Shown here one piece after another: positions 29,010 to 38,788 of a stretch of 64,000 bases of DNA (position 1 is the stretch's first letter; each line of letters begins with the position of its first letter). The position numbers were made by a program, and so were the translations under genes. Under the pieces are notes generated by a model. That model was not told where the DNA came from. It worked only from the letters and a program-made list of their open reading frames with translations, and made no database searches. The stretch spans positions 744,001-808,000 of the forward strand of contig AP025250.1 in the NCBI GenBank assembly GCA_020886235.1, given 5' to 3'. The stretch comes from Candidatus Dependentiae bacterium Noda2021. GTDB taxonomy: Bacteria > Babelota > Babeliae > Babelales > Vermiphilaceae.

Positions 29010-30227
29010 TTAACTCTTGGAGTCATGCTTGAGTTGCTTAGGCCACACGGTAGGGTTAGCTACAGCAGGTTTGTACGGATTATAAGGATGTGAGAAAATA
29101 GGTGTTTTTGCAGGTTGTTCTGTTGAGACTCTTTGCTGCTTCTCTGCTTTTTTTCTTTTTTCTTCTATATTGGTATTTGAGGCGAGAACTAATAATTTAA
29201 CACCATCAGCGGTTTCTTTACTGGTAAAAATAATTTCGCTTAATTTAGCGTCTTGTGCTTCGGCTTTATCTTCAATACTAGAAAGTCGTTGTTGTACTTC
29301 ATCGAGCGCATTACTCATTTTCATAATAGTACTACCTTGAACATTAATCAATCGCTCGTGACGTTCTAAATTACTATTCACGCCATCCAAAAGGTTATTC
29401 AGGGCGTCATTTTCAATCTTTTTTAGCTCAGCTTTTTGATCTTCGATAATTTCCCTTAACTGCTCTGCAGAACACTCGTTATACATTGTGACAATATCTG
29501 CCTCATGCACATCGGGATTTATTTTTTTTGCAGTTTTTACCACACGCTTAAGCAAACGTGCATGTTTTTTTTCATCACGTTGATCTAATTTGTTAGAATA
29601 ACTTTCAATTTCATCAGACAACTTTTTTTGAAGGAGTTGAAGCTTATTCTCTAATTGCTCGGGCGTTACTTGAGAATCTTGAAGTGCTTTAAGTTCATCA
29701 ATTGCAAATGCTAATTGGTCACCATGGATTTTAAAATTAGCATTTACTAAATGAGATAATTCCGTAATTTTTAGATTATTAGTTTCAATATTATTGTTGC
29801 CCTGCAAGACTTTTTGCATCATTTCTTGATGATTATCATCAATATGCACACTTAAAAGATCTATTTTATCTTTAAGTTCATTAAACCCTTTATCAAATTT
29901 CTTTGCGAGTAATTGGTATGCCATTGCGCACTGGCCACTAATAGCTCCGTAAAGTAATGCTGCTCCATAAGATTTTAATAACAGAAATGCTGCAGCACCG
30001 CTACCAACACCCGATGCTAAGCAAATGCCTATTACGCTGGCTGTTGCAATTTTGTGATTTATTTTTATATAGAATTTTTTTGTTTCTTGGGCAGCATTTG
30101 AAACTGTAGAGATCAATTTATACGTTTCTACTACCGGATTTTGTTCCATAGGTTTAATCTGCATAGCTGGCAAACAAATAACAAAAAACAGTAATAAAAG
30201 TTTTTTTGGATGTAACACCATACTCAT
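29010..30227 (-). CDS. Exported membrane-associated coiled-coil protein
   Basis: The protein has 405 residues. A signal-like N-terminus ends in a KP-Met-Glu-Gln junction. Two hydrophobic helices follow (about 60-105, Gly/Ala-rich: GSGAAAFLLLKSYGAALLYGA), then a long coiled coil (about 110-370) with KLQLLQKKLSDEIESYSNKL and similar. The tail is Pro/Asn-rich. It looks like a membrane-anchored rod. No catalytic motif. Unknown family. Confidence 0.55.
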   Translation of the reverse strand: MSMVLHPKKLLLLFFVICLPAMQIKPMEQNPVVETYKLISTVSNAAQETKKFYIKINHKIATASVIGICLASGVGSGAAAFLLLKSYGAALLYGAISGQCAMAYQLLAKKFDKGFNELKDKIDLLSVHIDDNHQEMMQKVLQGNNNIETNNLKITELSHLVNANFKIHGDQLAFAIDELKALQDSQVTPEQLENKLQLLQKKLSDEIESYSNKLDQRDEKKHARLLKRVVKTAKKINPDVHEADIVTMYNECSAEQLREIIEDQKAELKKIENDALNNLLDGVNSNLERHERLINVQGSTIMKMSNALDEVQQRLSSIEDKAEAQDAKLSEIIFTSKETADGVKLLVLASNTNIEEKRKKAEKQQRVSTEQPAKTPIFSHPYNPYKPAVANPTVWPKQLKHDSKS

Positions 30228-30303
30228 GCAAGTACCCTAATGCAAAAAATAAAATGTGATTATGTAACAAATACTTAAAAAAAACTGTGTTTGCCAGTAA
30301 AAA

Positions 30304-31524
30304 TCAAAATAGTGGCACACTACAAAGCTTTTCAATGAGTATAATTAGTTGATCAATTTCTTCAAGCAAATTATAACAATAGAAACTTGCTCTGACCGAC
30401 GCTTCAAGTCCTAACCGCTTTGCAAGAGGCTGCGCACAATAGTGACCCGCACGCATGTAAACGCCCTGCTGTCCTAAATAGGTAGCAACATCATGCGCGT
30501 GCAATCCATCTATGGTAAAACTGACTAAATGACCATTCTTTTTAAGTTGAGTAAGAGGTCCGAGTAATCTCACCTGAGCTATACTTTGCAGTCCATCAAT
30601 GAGATGTGCACATAATTGTGCTTCATGTCGTTGCAATTCATCAAAATCTACGTGTGTAGATAAATAATCTAAGGCAGCTTTAAAACCAACTGCTTGTGCA
30701 ATAGGTGGTGTTCCCGCTTCAAACTTTTGAGGAGCTTTGAGCCATGTTGAAACATATTTATCAACTTCAAATACCATGCCACCCCCAAATTGATAAGGTT
30801 GCATGATTTCATGAAGATGTTCTGCAATATACAGCACACCAATACCCGTTGGTGCCAACATTTTATGTCCACCAAAAACCAAAAAATCTGGTTTTAAACG
30901 CGCAACGTCTATTGTTTGGTGCGGCGCTGACTGCGCAGCATCAATCAAACAAAGCGCATTTACGGCATGTGCTGCCTCAATAATCCTTGCAATATCAACA
31001 TGGGTACCTAAAGCGTTCGATACATGTGATACTGCTACCAATTTAGTTTTATTGGTAATAATCTCATGAAGATTATCAAGTATAAGCGTGCCTTCATCTG
31101 TGATGGGTATATACGTAAGTTTTGCACCGGTTGCTTTACATACTTGTTGCCAGGGCACCAGATTGGAGTGATGTTCAAGCTCAGTAATGACAATTTCATC
31201 ATCTGGTTTGAGCGTATGCGTTGCCCAGGCTGTTGCAACAGCATTGATACTTTCTGTAGTACCTTTAGTAAAAATTATTTCATGGGGCTTTGCATTAATA
31301 AATTGCGCAACGCGTGCACGTGCCTGCTCGTACAGCTGTGTTGTTTTTTCTGCAGCAGCGTACACACTACGATGAATAGGCGCATTATCATAGCTATAAT
31401 AATGTGCGATTGCATCTATCACCTGTTGAGGCTTTTGGGTAGTAGCTGAATTGTCAAAATAAATAATTTCTTTAGTATCAACGCGTTGATGCAAAAACGG
31501 AAAATCGTTACGTAACTGTTTCAT
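30304..31524 (-). CDS. sufS: Cysteine desulfurase SufS
   Basis: The protein is 406 residues from the ATG at 31524, preceded by GGAGAAA. PLP enzyme: catalytic Cys in MRAGHYCAQPLAKRLG near residue 364, PLP-binding Lys in LVFGGHKMLAPTGIG, and the YFDNSATTQKPQ start typical of group II desulfurases. It releases sulfur from cysteine for SufU/SufBCD cluster assembly. It begins 1 base after the sufD stop, as last gene of sufCBDS. Confidence 0.95.
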   Translation of the reverse strand: MKQLRNDFPFLHQRVDTKEIIYFDNSATTQKPQQVIDAIAHYYSYDNAPIHRSVYAAAEKTTQLYEQARARVAQFINAKPHEIIFTKGTTESINAVATAWATHTLKPDDEIVITELEHHSNLVPWQQVCKATGAKLTYIPITDEGTLILDNLHEIITNKTKLVAVSHVSNALGTHVDIARIIEAAHAVNALCLIDAAQSAPHQTIDVARLKPDFLVFGGHKMLAPTGIGVLYIAEHLHEIMQPYQFGGGMVFEVDKYVSTWLKAPQKFEAGTPPIAQAVGFKAALDYLSTHVDFDELQRHEAQLCAHLIDGLQSIAQVRLLGPLTQLKKNGHLVSFTIDGLHAHDVATYLGQQGVYMRAGHYCAQPLAKRLGLEASVRASFYCYNLLEEIDQLIILIEKLCSVPLF

Positions 31525-31525
31525 A

Positions 31526-32686
31526 TTACTTTTTCTCCAAAACTGATTCTTGCACAAACTTATAAAAATCGTCTTGATGCGTCGTGTCAAACAACGCAAT
31601 CATATCAGAACAAAATGCTTTGGTGAGCATTGAGTAAATTTCCTTAAGCTCAATACCGCGTGTTTGAGCATACAGTATTTGTTCAGGGTCAAAATAACCG
31701 GTTGCACTCCCGTGAGAGCATTGCACATCATTAGTGAGCACTTGCAAACTCGGCTCCGACCGCGCAACTGCAAGAGAACTAAATAACATATTTTTGTTTT
31801 CTTGATGAGCTATTGTGCCGGATGCGGTTTTTGCAATAGTTATCATTCCTGAATAATCAAAATAGGCATTTGCGTGCAATAACCCTTTTACGGCCACCGT
31901 GCTTTTTGTATCACGCCCATTATGATGTTGATAGGTACGCAATGTGTAATTCTGATCATCAGTTAACACGTACATACCCGAATGTTCGACCGCGCTTTGC
32001 GCACCTTTTAAATCAACGTACCACTCATGATAGGAATATCGAGCAGGTTTTGATGCGTTGCCATAAGAAAGATATGCTTGTTCTTCCAGCACACACTGAG
32101 TGCGCGCTACGAAATTATTAAGATTCGTTTGGTCAGCATTATTCAACCAGGTGAGTCGCGCGTTGTTTTGCAAAACAATCTCAACAGATTCAATGGCGTG
32201 CGTTTGATTCCATACCCGATCATCGAGTATAGTAGCCTGTGCATGAGGTGCTACAATAATGGTTACCTTTTGGCACATAGCATTGAGCGCAAACAACTTT
32301 TGCAATGAGATGGTATGAGTTTCAGAATTATGAATATAGATGAGCACATGTTGTTGAACAACTGCTTCTATCAAAGACTGCACAATTGATTGCGATTGAT
32401 CATCAACCATATAATATTCTAAAACATCCGGCTTGATGTGCACTGCATCGTGCCATAATGCAGCAAATGAATGCGATGAAAAATAAACAGCACTATGCAG
32501 TGATGCAACATTATTTAAATGCTCAGGCCATTCAAGGGGAGTCAGTCGCATTAACTCTTTTGGTTCTTTGAGGGTATACAATAAATTTTTGTAGCGAGCA
32601 GCATGCGTCTGGCGAACCATAGTCTGCGCATCTATTTGATCGAGCCATATGTCCACGTAATGAGTAGAAGGTAACAACATCTTCAT
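31526..32686 (-). CDS. sufD: Fe-S cluster assembly protein SufD
   Basis: The protein has 386 residues with the SufB/D fold. The C-terminal part has [26 protein letters not shown]-like sequence (C and H conserved). It has no Cys-rich N-terminus. It forms the SufBC2D scaffold with SufB and SufC. The start ATG overlaps the sufB stop as ATGA, so coupling is expected. Confidence 0.93.
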   Translation of the reverse strand: MKMLLPSTHYVDIWLDQIDAQTMVRQTHAARYKNLLYTLKEPKELMRLTPLEWPEHLNNVASLHSAVYFSSHSFAALWHDAVHIKPDVLEYYMVDDQSQSIVQSLIEAVVQQHVLIYIHNSETHTISLQKLFALNAMCQKVTIIVAPHAQATILDDRVWNQTHAIESVEIVLQNNARLTWLNNADQTNLNNFVARTQCVLEEQAYLSYGNASKPARYSYHEWYVDLKGAQSAVEHSGMYVLTDDQNYTLRTYQHHNGRDTKSTVAVKGLLHANAYFDYSGMITIAKTASGTIAHQENKNMLFSSLAVARSEPSLQVLTNDVQCSHGSATGYFDPEQILYAQTRGIELKEIYSMLTKAFCSDMIALFDTTHQDDFYKFVQESVLEKK

Positions 32687-34056
32687 CCAATCGACCCTTC
32701 CATCTCATGCTCAATCAGTCTATTAATTTCCACCGCGTATTCCATCGGCAAATGCTGCACAAAGGCATCAATAAACCCATTGACGATAAATGCTCGCGCA
32801 GAAGCTTGTGATAGCCCTCTGCTTGAAAGATAAAAGAGTTGATCATCACTGATCCTACTTACCGATGCTTCGTGTCCAATATCTACTTGTTGCTGTGCTA
32901 CTTGAACCGTGGGATATGTGTCTGAACGAGAATGCTCGTCGAGCAATAAGGCATCACATTGCACGCGAGATTTTGCATTAATTGCATTTTTTGCAACTTT
33001 TAATAACCCGCGATAGCTAGCGCGGCCGCCCTCTTTGCATATCGATTTAGATACAATATTTGAGGTGGTATTTTCTGCCAAATGTATGACTTTTGCACCA
33101 GCGTCTTGATGCTGCCCATTTTTTGCAACAGCTATTGATATAATCTGCGCTTTTGCTCCTGGTTCTTTTAAAACAACACAGGGATATTTCATAGTAACTT
33201 TGCTCCCAAAGTTACCATCAATCCATTCCACGGTAGCATTTTTATGTGCAACCGCTCGCTTAGTGACTAAATTATAAACATTGTTAGACCAGTTCTGTAT
33301 TGTGGTATACCGTATGTGGCTCTCTTGCAGCGCTACGAGCTCCACAACAGCACTATGTAATGAATTTTGCCGATACAAAGGAGCACTACATCCTTCCACG
33401 TAATGCACAAAGCTTCCCGGCTCTGCGATAATAAGCGTACGTTCAAACTGCCCCATTTGGGCCGCATTAATTCTAAAGTATGCTTGCAACGGTTGATCAA
33501 TGTATACCCCCTTAGGAACATACACAAAGCTACCACCACTCCATACCGCGCTGTTAAGAGCAGCAAATTTATTATCTTTTACCGGTATCACGGTTGCAAA
33601 ATATTTTTTAAATAATTCAGGATACTTTATCAAGGCCGTGTTCATGTCGCAGAAAATAACACCTTGTTGTTCCCATTTTTTTTGTAACTTTTTATAAACT
33701 ACTTCAGATTCGTACTGAGCACCTACCCCTGCAAGAAACCGCTGTTCTGCTTGTGGTATACCCAGTGCATCAAAGGTATTTTTAATTTGATCAGGCACGG
33801 TATCCCAGCTTGTTTTTTGGTCTTTTAGGGGCTTTAGGTAATAGTAGATATCGTCTAAATTGAGCTCAGATAAATCTGCACCCCATGCTGGATAAGGCAA
33901 AGATTCAAAAACCTGCAAAGCCTGCAACCTAAAATCAGTCATCCAACCAGGCTCATTTTTTTGTTCGGATATTTGGCGTACAATTTCTTGCCCCAAACCT
34001 TTTTTTGTCTTAAAGATGTAAGGATTATTAAGATCAAATTGTTCACTAGAAGGCAT
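32683..34056 (-). CDS. sufB: Fe-S cluster assembly protein SufB
   Basis: The protein has 457 residues. Family motifs are [69 protein letters not shown] and [19 protein letters not shown]. It carries the Cys and His residues used for nascent cluster assembly. The 5' end overlaps sufC by 11 bases. Confidence 0.96.
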   Translation of the reverse strand: MPSSEQFDLNNPYIFKTKKGLGQEIVRQISEQKNEPGWMTDFRLQALQVFESLPYPAWGADLSELNLDDIYYYLKPLKDQKTSWDTVPDQIKNTFDALGIPQAEQRFLAGVGAQYESEVVYKKLQKKWEQQGVIFCDMNTALIKYPELFKKYFATVIPVKDNKFAALNSAVWSGGSFVYVPKGVYIDQPLQAYFRINAAQMGQFERTLIIAEPGSFVHYVEGCSAPLYRQNSLHSAVVELVALQESHIRYTTIQNWSNNVYNLVTKRAVAHKNATVEWIDGNFGSKVTMKYPCVVLKEPGAKAQIISIAVAKNGQHQDAGAKVIHLAENTTSNIVSKSICKEGGRASYRGLLKVAKNAINAKSRVQCDALLLDEHSRSDTYPTVQVAQQQVDIGHEASVSRISDDQLFYLSSRGLSQASARAFIVNGFIDAFVQHLPMEYAVEINRLIEHEMEGSIG

Positions 34057-34774
34057 CGTAACCCTCAGCTTCTATAGTGCGTGCAAGGTCAGCATTCGAT
34101 GATGCCACAATAGCTCCTGATTTGATAATATGCACATAATCAGGGCGTACGTAAGTTAACAGTCTATGGTAGTGTGTTATGCATACCACTGCAAAATGAG
34201 GATTCTGGTGGCGTAATATATCAAGAACACGAGCAATTAATTTAAGCGCATCAACATCAAGACCAGAATCTATCTCATCTAAAATAGCAAGCTGTGGTTT
34301 GAGTACTAACATTTGCAACAGTTCAAGACGTTTTTTTTCTCCGCCGGAAAATGACTCATTTAATGAACGGGACGCAAATGCATAATCCATACCAAGCAGA
34401 TCTAACGCATCGTGCAGTATACCCATAAATTCTTTAGCCGATATAGGCGATTTGTGTATTGCTTGATACGCTTCTTTAAGAAAACCGCTCACCATAACCC
34501 CTGGTATTTCTATGGGTTGCTGGAATGCTAAAAAAATTCCTGACTGGGCACGTTTGTCAACCGACAATGCTCGCAAATCGCTGTCTTTATAAGACATAGT
34601 ACCTGAAATAACCTCATAGGCAGGATGACCCATTATAGTATAGGCAAAAGTGCTTTTGCCCGATCCATTTGGCCCCATCAAGAAATGGGTTGAACCTGGC
34701 GCTACCTCTAAAGAGAAGTTAGAAATAATAGTTTTTTGATCACGGGCAACCGCGAGATTACGTATTTTTAACAT
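34046..34774 (-). CDS. sufC: Fe-S cluster assembly ATPase SufC
   Basis: The protein has 242 residues and is an ABC-type ATPase: Walker [10 protein letters not shown], signature [15 protein letters not shown], Walker [18 protein letters not shown] and the ITHYHRLL switch His. It powers SufBC2D. First gene of the sufC-B-D-S operon. No SufR-type regulator or obvious operator is visible upstream. Confidence 0.96.
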   Translation of the reverse strand: MLKIRNLAVARDQKTIISNFSLEVAPGSTHFLMGPNGSGKSTFAYTIMGHPAYEVISGTMSYKDSDLRALSVDKRAQSGIFLAFQQPIEIPGVMVSGFLKEAYQAIHKSPISAKEFMGILHDALDLLGMDYAFASRSLNESFSGGEKKRLELLQMLVLKPQLAILDEIDSGLDVDALKLIARVLDILRHQNPHFAVVCITHYHRLLTYVRPDYVHIIKSGAIVASSNADLARTIEAEGYDAF

Positions 34775-34846
34775 GGGATTTGCTTAGTCTTTTCTTATTA
34801 TTTTAGCATATATAAAATAATATACCAACCACACAAATCCCTGAGA

Positions 34847-36019
34847 TCAAGCAACTTTGAGCATTTCAGCAAACGAGATAACCCCCGCCTTGAGTTTATA
34901 GACGGCATCGGTAATTAAGTTTGCCATACCATCTTTCTGGGCCTGGGTCCTTATCATATCTATTCCTGGATTGTGCACTATCAACGCTCGTAAGGCATCA
35001 CTCATAGTTAGCAACTGGAAGATGCCGACTCTGCCTTTGTACCCAAGGCCATGGCAGTGTGAGCACCCTGCTGCTTCATATACCTGATCTACAGGTATGG
35101 TAATATTTTTAATATAATCGGCCTCTTGGCTGGTTAGTGGCCGTGCAACTTTGCACGCATCACATAAGCGGCGCGCAAGCCGTTGAGCCAATACACCTGA
35201 AACAGCGGCATTGATTAAAAATGGCTCAATACCCATATCTAGCAGACGCATTACCACACTGGGCGCATCACCGGCATGAATGGTGCTAAGCACTAAATGA
35301 CCGGTTAATGCAGCCTCTATTGCAATGTGTGCCGTTTGCTTATCACGCATTTCACCAACCATTACAATGTCAGGATCTTGGCGAAGCAATGCACGAATAC
35401 CTTTTTCAAAGGTAAAGCCTGCCTCAGGATGAATCTGGGCCTGAGTAATGCCAGCAATATGGTATTCAACAGGATCTTCAAGGGTAATAATGTGACGCGA
35501 TCGTTCATTCAAAGCAGATAATGCCGCGTACAAGGTAGTTGTTTTACCTGATCCGGTAGGCCCGGCTACTAAAAAAAACCCATGCGGCAAACTCAGTAAC
35601 GAGCGACATGCTGTCAGCATATCATCTACAAAACCAAGCTCTTGTAAGGAAATACGTAACCGCTCCTGATCAAGCAGCCGCAAAACAATTTTTTCACCAT
35701 GACATGAGGGAAAGGTAGATACCCTCACATCAACCGCGCGCGCTTTATAGGTAAAACCAAATTTGCCATCTTGTGGAATACGTTTTTCGGCAACATTGAT
35801 ATTAGCAAGCACTTTTAATCGTGCCAGAACGGGCGGCGTACGTGCCGTATCAAGTAACGCAGCATCATATAATAAGCCATCTACGCGCACACGAATCAAC
35901 AACCCCGCCATCGATGGCTCAAAATGTATATCCGATGCGTTATGCAAAACCGCTTGGTTTAACACCGTTTCGACCATTGCCACAGCAGAAGTATTATGAT
36001 CAGATGAAATACGTAACAT
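34847..36019 (-). CDS. PilB/GspE-type secretion/pilus ATPase, catalytic part
   Basis: The protein has 390 residues. NASDIHFEPS, Walker A GPTGSGKTTTLYAAL, the Asp box TLEDPVEY, Walker B DPDIVMVGEMRD, His box HLVLSTIHAGDAP and a four-Cys zinc site (LCDACK and CSHCHGLGYKGR) are present. It drives assembly of type IV pili or a type II secretion pseudopilus. The usual N-terminal (GspE-N/MshEN) domain is absent here and is encoded by the preceding gene, which stops 2 bases upstream in another frame. No other pilus gene lies in the window. Confidence 0.88.
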   Translation of the reverse strand: MLRISSDHNTSAVAMVETVLNQAVLHNASDIHFEPSMAGLLIRVRVDGLLYDAALLDTARTPPVLARLKVLANINVAEKRIPQDGKFGFTYKARAVDVRVSTFPSCHGEKIVLRLLDQERLRISLQELGFVDDMLTACRSLLSLPHGFFLVAGPTGSGKTTTLYAALSALNERSRHIITLEDPVEYHIAGITQAQIHPEAGFTFEKGIRALLRQDPDIVMVGEMRDKQTAHIAIEAALTGHLVLSTIHAGDAPSVVMRLLDMGIEPFLINAAVSGVLAQRLARRLCDACKVARPLTSQEADYIKNITIPVDQVYEAAGCSHCHGLGYKGRVGIFQLLTMSDALRALIVHNPGIDMIRTQAQKDGMANLITDAVYKLKAGVISFAEMLKVA

Positions 36020-36021
36020 GA

Positions 36022-36621
36022 TTACAGTTCCGTATCTTCATCTTCTTCATCTTCATTTGCCGAAGGATCATGAATTTTTGGACTCTCATCCTCTTCTAGT
36101 AATAATTCATGATATGCTTCGCGCTCTATTTCATGATCGTTTTCAACTTTATCCTGATCATACCCTTGGGTAAGTGATTCTTCGTAAAATTCTTTTACTG
36201 AGTCTTCAATATCACGACCAAGTCCTACATAAAACTGAATATCATATGAAACATTTTCGCCAATCTCTGGCAACAAATCAGGATCATTCGGATTACTGGC
36301 AACCATGATCAAAATATTTTCATCAACTTGAAGCGGGATAATACGCTTACGCAACAAAAAATCTTTGGGAAACTTGTGGAGCAAAAATGTTTCAAAAAAA
36401 TAACCCACAACATCTATTGCGGGCACTTCATATAAATCACTTAATGCTTTGAGTAACGGCGCCTCTTCTACCAGGCTTTCTTCAAGCAAAAAATCATCGA
36501 ACGATTCTTTTGATGAATTTTTAAAAGCACGTTGCATTGCACGTGCTTCTTCAACTTTAATAACTTTATGTTTTACTAAGATATCGCACAACGCTTGTGC
36601 AAATGTCTCTCTTTTTTCCAT
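36022..36621 (-). CDS. PilB/GspE N-terminal (MshEN-like) domain protein
   Basis: The protein has 199 residues. The region 1-150 matches the N-terminal domain of PilB/GspE ATPases: AQALCDILVKHKVIKVEEA, SLVEEAPLLKALSDLYEVPAIDV, FPKDFLLRKRIIPLQVDENILIMVASNPND. A very acidic tail follows (EDEEDEDTEL). The stop at 36022 is 2 bases from the ATG of the catalytic gene. It is either a true two-gene split or one gene broken by a frameshift in the acidic linker. GGGGATGA precedes the ATG. Confidence 0.75.
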   Translation of the reverse strand: MEKRETFAQALCDILVKHKVIKVEEARAMQRAFKNSSKESFDDFLLEESLVEEAPLLKALSDLYEVPAIDVVGYFFETFLLHKFPKDFLLRKRIIPLQVDENILIMVASNPNDPDLLPEIGENVSYDIQFYVGLGRDIEDSVKEFYEESLTQGYDQDKVENDHEIEREAYHELLLEEDESPKIHDPSANEDEEDEDTEL

Positions 36622-36638
36622 GCTTCATCCCCAGTACG

Positions 36639-37028
36639 TTAGCCTACGCGTAAACCAAAAGCACAACCACCTGCAAAGCTCAATACAATAAGAATATTAG
36701 TTTTAATCCACGTCCATAACATTTGTACCATGTCGCCATCGGTAGCACCATACTCAATACCAAAAAATGAACGCAGTTTATCTTGGTTAATTGAAAGATC
36801 AACCAACTCAAGTCGGTTGAGTATTACAATACCAATTAATATACCAATGATAATAGCAAGAAGATGCGCATAGCGTTTGAGTAAATATCCTGCTATAAAA
36901 CCTATACCAAATCCAACAAACATACCCGTGAGTATGCCACGCATATCCCACACTTTTTGTTTGATTGTTTCAACGTTTAATGAATCTTTTACAGAATCGA
37001 CCCAATTGTTAGCCGTTTGCGGTGCCAT
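36639..37028 (-). CDS. FUN14-like small membrane protein
   Basis: The protein has 129 residues. There are three hydrophobic segments: a Gly-rich FVGFGIGFIAGYLLKRYAH, an Ile-rich LLAIIIGILIGIVILNRL and a C-terminal TNILIVLSFAGGCAFGLRVG. The order and the Gly motifs resemble the FUN14 family, whose bacterial role is unclear. GGGGAATATTA lies before the ATG. It precedes the split pilus ATPase genes by 17 bases and is probably co-transcribed. The family assignment is tentative. Confidence 0.55.
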   Translation of the reverse strand: MAPQTANNWVDSVKDSLNVETIKQKVWDMRGILTGMFVGFGIGFIAGYLLKRYAHLLAIIIGILIGIVILNRLELVDLSINQDKLRSFFGIEYGATDGDMVQMLWTWIKTNILIVLSFAGGCAFGLRVG

Positions 37029-37109
37029 TAATATTCCCCAGATTTAAGTACGGTGAAAAAATTGTCTTCATACCGTATAGATCTTAACGCAGCAAATAAT
37101 TTTTTTCTA

Positions 37110-37147
37110 TAAAAAAAAAGGAGAGACATCGTGTGGATGTCTCTCCG
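37110..37147 (-). terminator. Strong rho-independent terminator of the HU gene
   Basis: GGAGAGACATC/GATGTCTCTCC, a perfect 11-bp stem with a loop of about 5 bases, is followed on the minus strand by nine T residues. It ends HU transcription just after its stop. Confidence 0.92.
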
Positions 37148-37169
37148 AAAATTTATAGCTTAAGATTAA

Positions 37170-37448
37170 TTACGCTTTGGTAACTAAAGATTTAAGCGCT
37201 TTTCCTGGTCTGAATTTTGGAACTTTCTTCGCAGGAATTTGCATTTTTTTTCCAGTAGCTGGGTTTACGCCAACTCTGCTTTTTCTTTTCATAACTGTGA
37301 AGGTACCAAAACCGGTCAACACAACTGGTTTACCTTGTTTAAGCGCAGTGCTTACAGCAGAAATGAAAGCTTCTAGGCTTTCTTTGCAAGTTGCTTTAGA
37401 AAGCTTGGTCTGCTTAGCCATGCTTTCAACTAATTTAGCTTTGTTCAT
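37170..37448 (-). CDS. HU-family nucleoid DNA-binding protein
   Basis: The protein has 92 residues. It has the HU/IHF fold: LVESMAKQTKLSKATCKESLEAFISAVSTALK (helices, part), GFGTFTVMKRKSRVGVNPATGKKMQIPAKKVPKFRPGK (arms and GRNP-like VGVNPATG, part). It compacts and bends DNA as a dimer. Monocistronic, with its own promoter and terminator. Confidence 0.95.
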   Translation of the reverse strand: MNKAKLVESMAKQTKLSKATCKESLEAFISAVSTALKQGKPVVLTGFGTFTVMKRKSRVGVNPATGKKMQIPAKKVPKFRPGKALKSLVTKA

Positions 37449-37462
37449 GAAATATCCTTCAA

Positions 37463-37492
37463 TTGTTTGTTCTCAATTTTTTGAGCAAACAA
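37463..37492 (-). other. Inverted repeat in the HU leader
   Basis: TTGTTTG(TT)CTCAA pairs with TTGAGCAAACAA around a four-base loop, between the HU promoter and ATG. It would form a hairpin in the 5' untranslated region or be a palindromic protein-binding site. Confidence 0.4.
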
Positions 37493-37510
37493 AACTAGTA
37501 CTATACTTGT

Positions 37511-37539
37511 ACACTATTTGTCGTCTAAATTTTTGTCAA
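37511..37539 (-). promoter_or_regulatory. Sigma70-type promoter of the HU gene
   Basis: A perfect TTGACA (37534-37539) is spaced 17 bases from TAGTGT (37511-37516) on the minus strand, about 63 bases before the HU ATG. The -10 box has two mismatches. Confidence 0.5.
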
Positions 37540-37561
37540 GAATAATTTGGATTTTTGATGG

Positions 37562-37645
37562 TGCCGAGAGCCGGACTCGAACCGGCACAAGCTTTCGCTC
37601 GAAGGATTTTAAGTCCTTTGCGTCTACCAATTTCGCCATCTCGGC
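37562..37645 (-). tRNA. tRNA-Leu (anticodon TAA)
   Basis: 84 bases with a long variable arm (CGAGCGAAAGCTTG), as in class II tRNAs. Acceptor GCCGAGA/TCTCGGC, anticodon stem AAGGA/TCCTT with loop CTTAAAA, T-arm GCCGG-TTCGAGT-CCGGC. Discriminator A. Reads UUA. Confidence 0.95.
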
Positions 37646-37666
37646 ATATATTTCAATTGTATTGTA

Positions 37667-37687
37667 CCACAAATTTTTTATTTGTGG
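37667..37687 (-). other. Hairpin between tRNA-Cys and tRNA-Leu
   Basis: CCACAAAT/ATTTGTGG stem with a five-base loop, exactly between the two tRNA genes. It may guide processing of a joint transcript or act as a weak terminator. Confidence 0.4.
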
Positions 37688-37757
37688 AGGCGGCACCCGG
37701 ATTCGAACCGGGGTCAGGGTTTTGCAGACCCATGCCTTACCACTTGGCTATGCCGCC
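37688..37757 (-). tRNA. tRNA-Cys (anticodon GCA)
   Basis: 70 bases. Acceptor GGCGGCA/TGCCGCC, D-arm TAGCCAAGTGGTAAGGCA, anticodon loop CTGCAAA in stem GGGT/ACCC, T-arm CCCGG-TTCGAAT-CCGGG, discriminator U as expected for Cys. Confidence 0.95.
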
Positions 37758-37766
37758 TTGAAATCA

Positions 37767-38285
37767 TTACTTGGTTATTATACCAGCTGTTACCATTTTT
37801 TCATACAACTCTTGTGTTGTGATTACTTGTACAGTATCTGAAGGTTCATTATTAAGCATATCTTCTTCAGCAGGTTTTTCAATTTTTGATTTCAAGTATG
37901 CACTCGCGCAAGATCCTTTTACCGGTAAGCCTTGCTGATACCACTCAGCCATGCCCGCTTCATAAGCCCATACTTTGTCAAAGCCAAGATTTTTAAATAT
38001 CTTGTACGCTTCACCGCTTGCTGTGCACATGTAATTACTACAATATACTACAACTTCTGCAGTTTTTGGTAACGTTTTGGCATAGTTTGTAACTTGTTCA
38101 AACGGAACATTTACTGAGCCTACAATGCTACAATCTTCAAATTCTTTGGAACCCAATACATTAATTACATATAACGATTGAGGTGCAGAGTCTTTTTTTG
38201 TGGTGCTATTAAAGCACGACGGAAGAACTGTCAAAGAAAATAACCCAAAAATAATTAAAAATAATTTTGAGTATGTAGCGTTCAT
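37767..38285 (-). CDS. Rhodanese-domain lipoprotein
   Basis: The protein is 172 residues from the ATG at 38285, which has AGGAG; a longer reading from 38363 lacks one. A signal peptide with a lipobox-like LPSC (Cys24) suggests lipid anchoring. A rhodanese fold follows: INVLGSKEFEDCSIVGSVNVP and VVVYCSNYMC (Cys82, Cys87) in the active-site loop, then WAYEAGMAEWYQQGLPVKGSC. It probably acts in sulfur or disulfide chemistry in the periplasm. Tandem with a cytoplasmic-type paralog. Confidence 0.8.
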   Translation of the reverse strand: MNATYSKLFLIIFGLFSLTVLPSCFNSTTKKDSAPQSLYVINVLGSKEFEDCSIVGSVNVPFEQVTNYAKTLPKTAEVVVYCSNYMCTASGEAYKIFKNLGFDKVWAYEAGMAEWYQQGLPVKGSCASAYLKSKIEKPAEEDMLNNEPSDTVQVITTQELYEKMVTAGIITK

Positions 38286-38373
38286 AAGCACTCCTGCTTT
38301 ATTATTACTAATCCTGCTTGCGTCTACTGTACCAAAAAATAAGTAATGTGCAATATTTTTCATGCAATTCCTT

Positions 38374-38763
38374 TTAAATTTTCATTAATTTTTTTAATTC
38401 CGTTGCGCCGATTGTTCGGATGTTTTCAGTACCTTTTTCACCAACAGCCGCTTTGGATGTAGGTTTTGATAGATATTCCATGCTGCAAGAGCCTGCCACG
38501 GGCAATCCCATTTGATGCCATTCAACTATGCCACCTTCATAAGCCCAAATATTTTTAAAGCCCATGCGTTCCAATTTTTGCCAGGCAAGTCTGCTCATGG
38601 GACAAAGATAATTAGCGCAATAAACTACTATCTTATTATTTCTATCCCAATCAAAAACGGTTTCTTCTAAAGTATCAAACGGAATATTGATAGAGCCTTC
38701 AATATGACAATCAGCATACGTTTGTTCATCAAGAACGTTTATGATCTGAATCTCATTAACCAT
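38374..38763 (-). CDS. Rhodanese-domain protein, cytoplasmic
   Basis: The protein has 129 residues without a signal peptide. It is paralogous to the lipoprotein downstream: INVLDEQTYADCHIEGSINIP, active loop VVYCANYLCPMSR (Cys49, Cys54), NIWAYEGGIVEWHQMGLPVAGSC. The loop C-x-N-Y-x-C differs from the common CxxGxR and is shared by both. A sulfurtransferase role is likely; the acceptor is unknown. AAGGAGAG lies before the start. Confidence 0.82.
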   Translation of the reverse strand: MVNEIQIINVLDEQTYADCHIEGSINIPFDTLEETVFDWDRNNKIVVYCANYLCPMSRLAWQKLERMGFKNIWAYEGGIVEWHQMGLPVAGSCSMEYLSKPTSKAAVGEKGTENIRTIGATELKKLMKI

Positions 38764-38788
38764 ACAACTCTCCTTATTTAAGAGTTTA

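Noticed and set aside
37555-37841. Small plus-strand frames across the tRNA genes
   Set aside because: They cover clear tRNA-Leu and tRNA-Cys cloverleaves and are a common false protein call.
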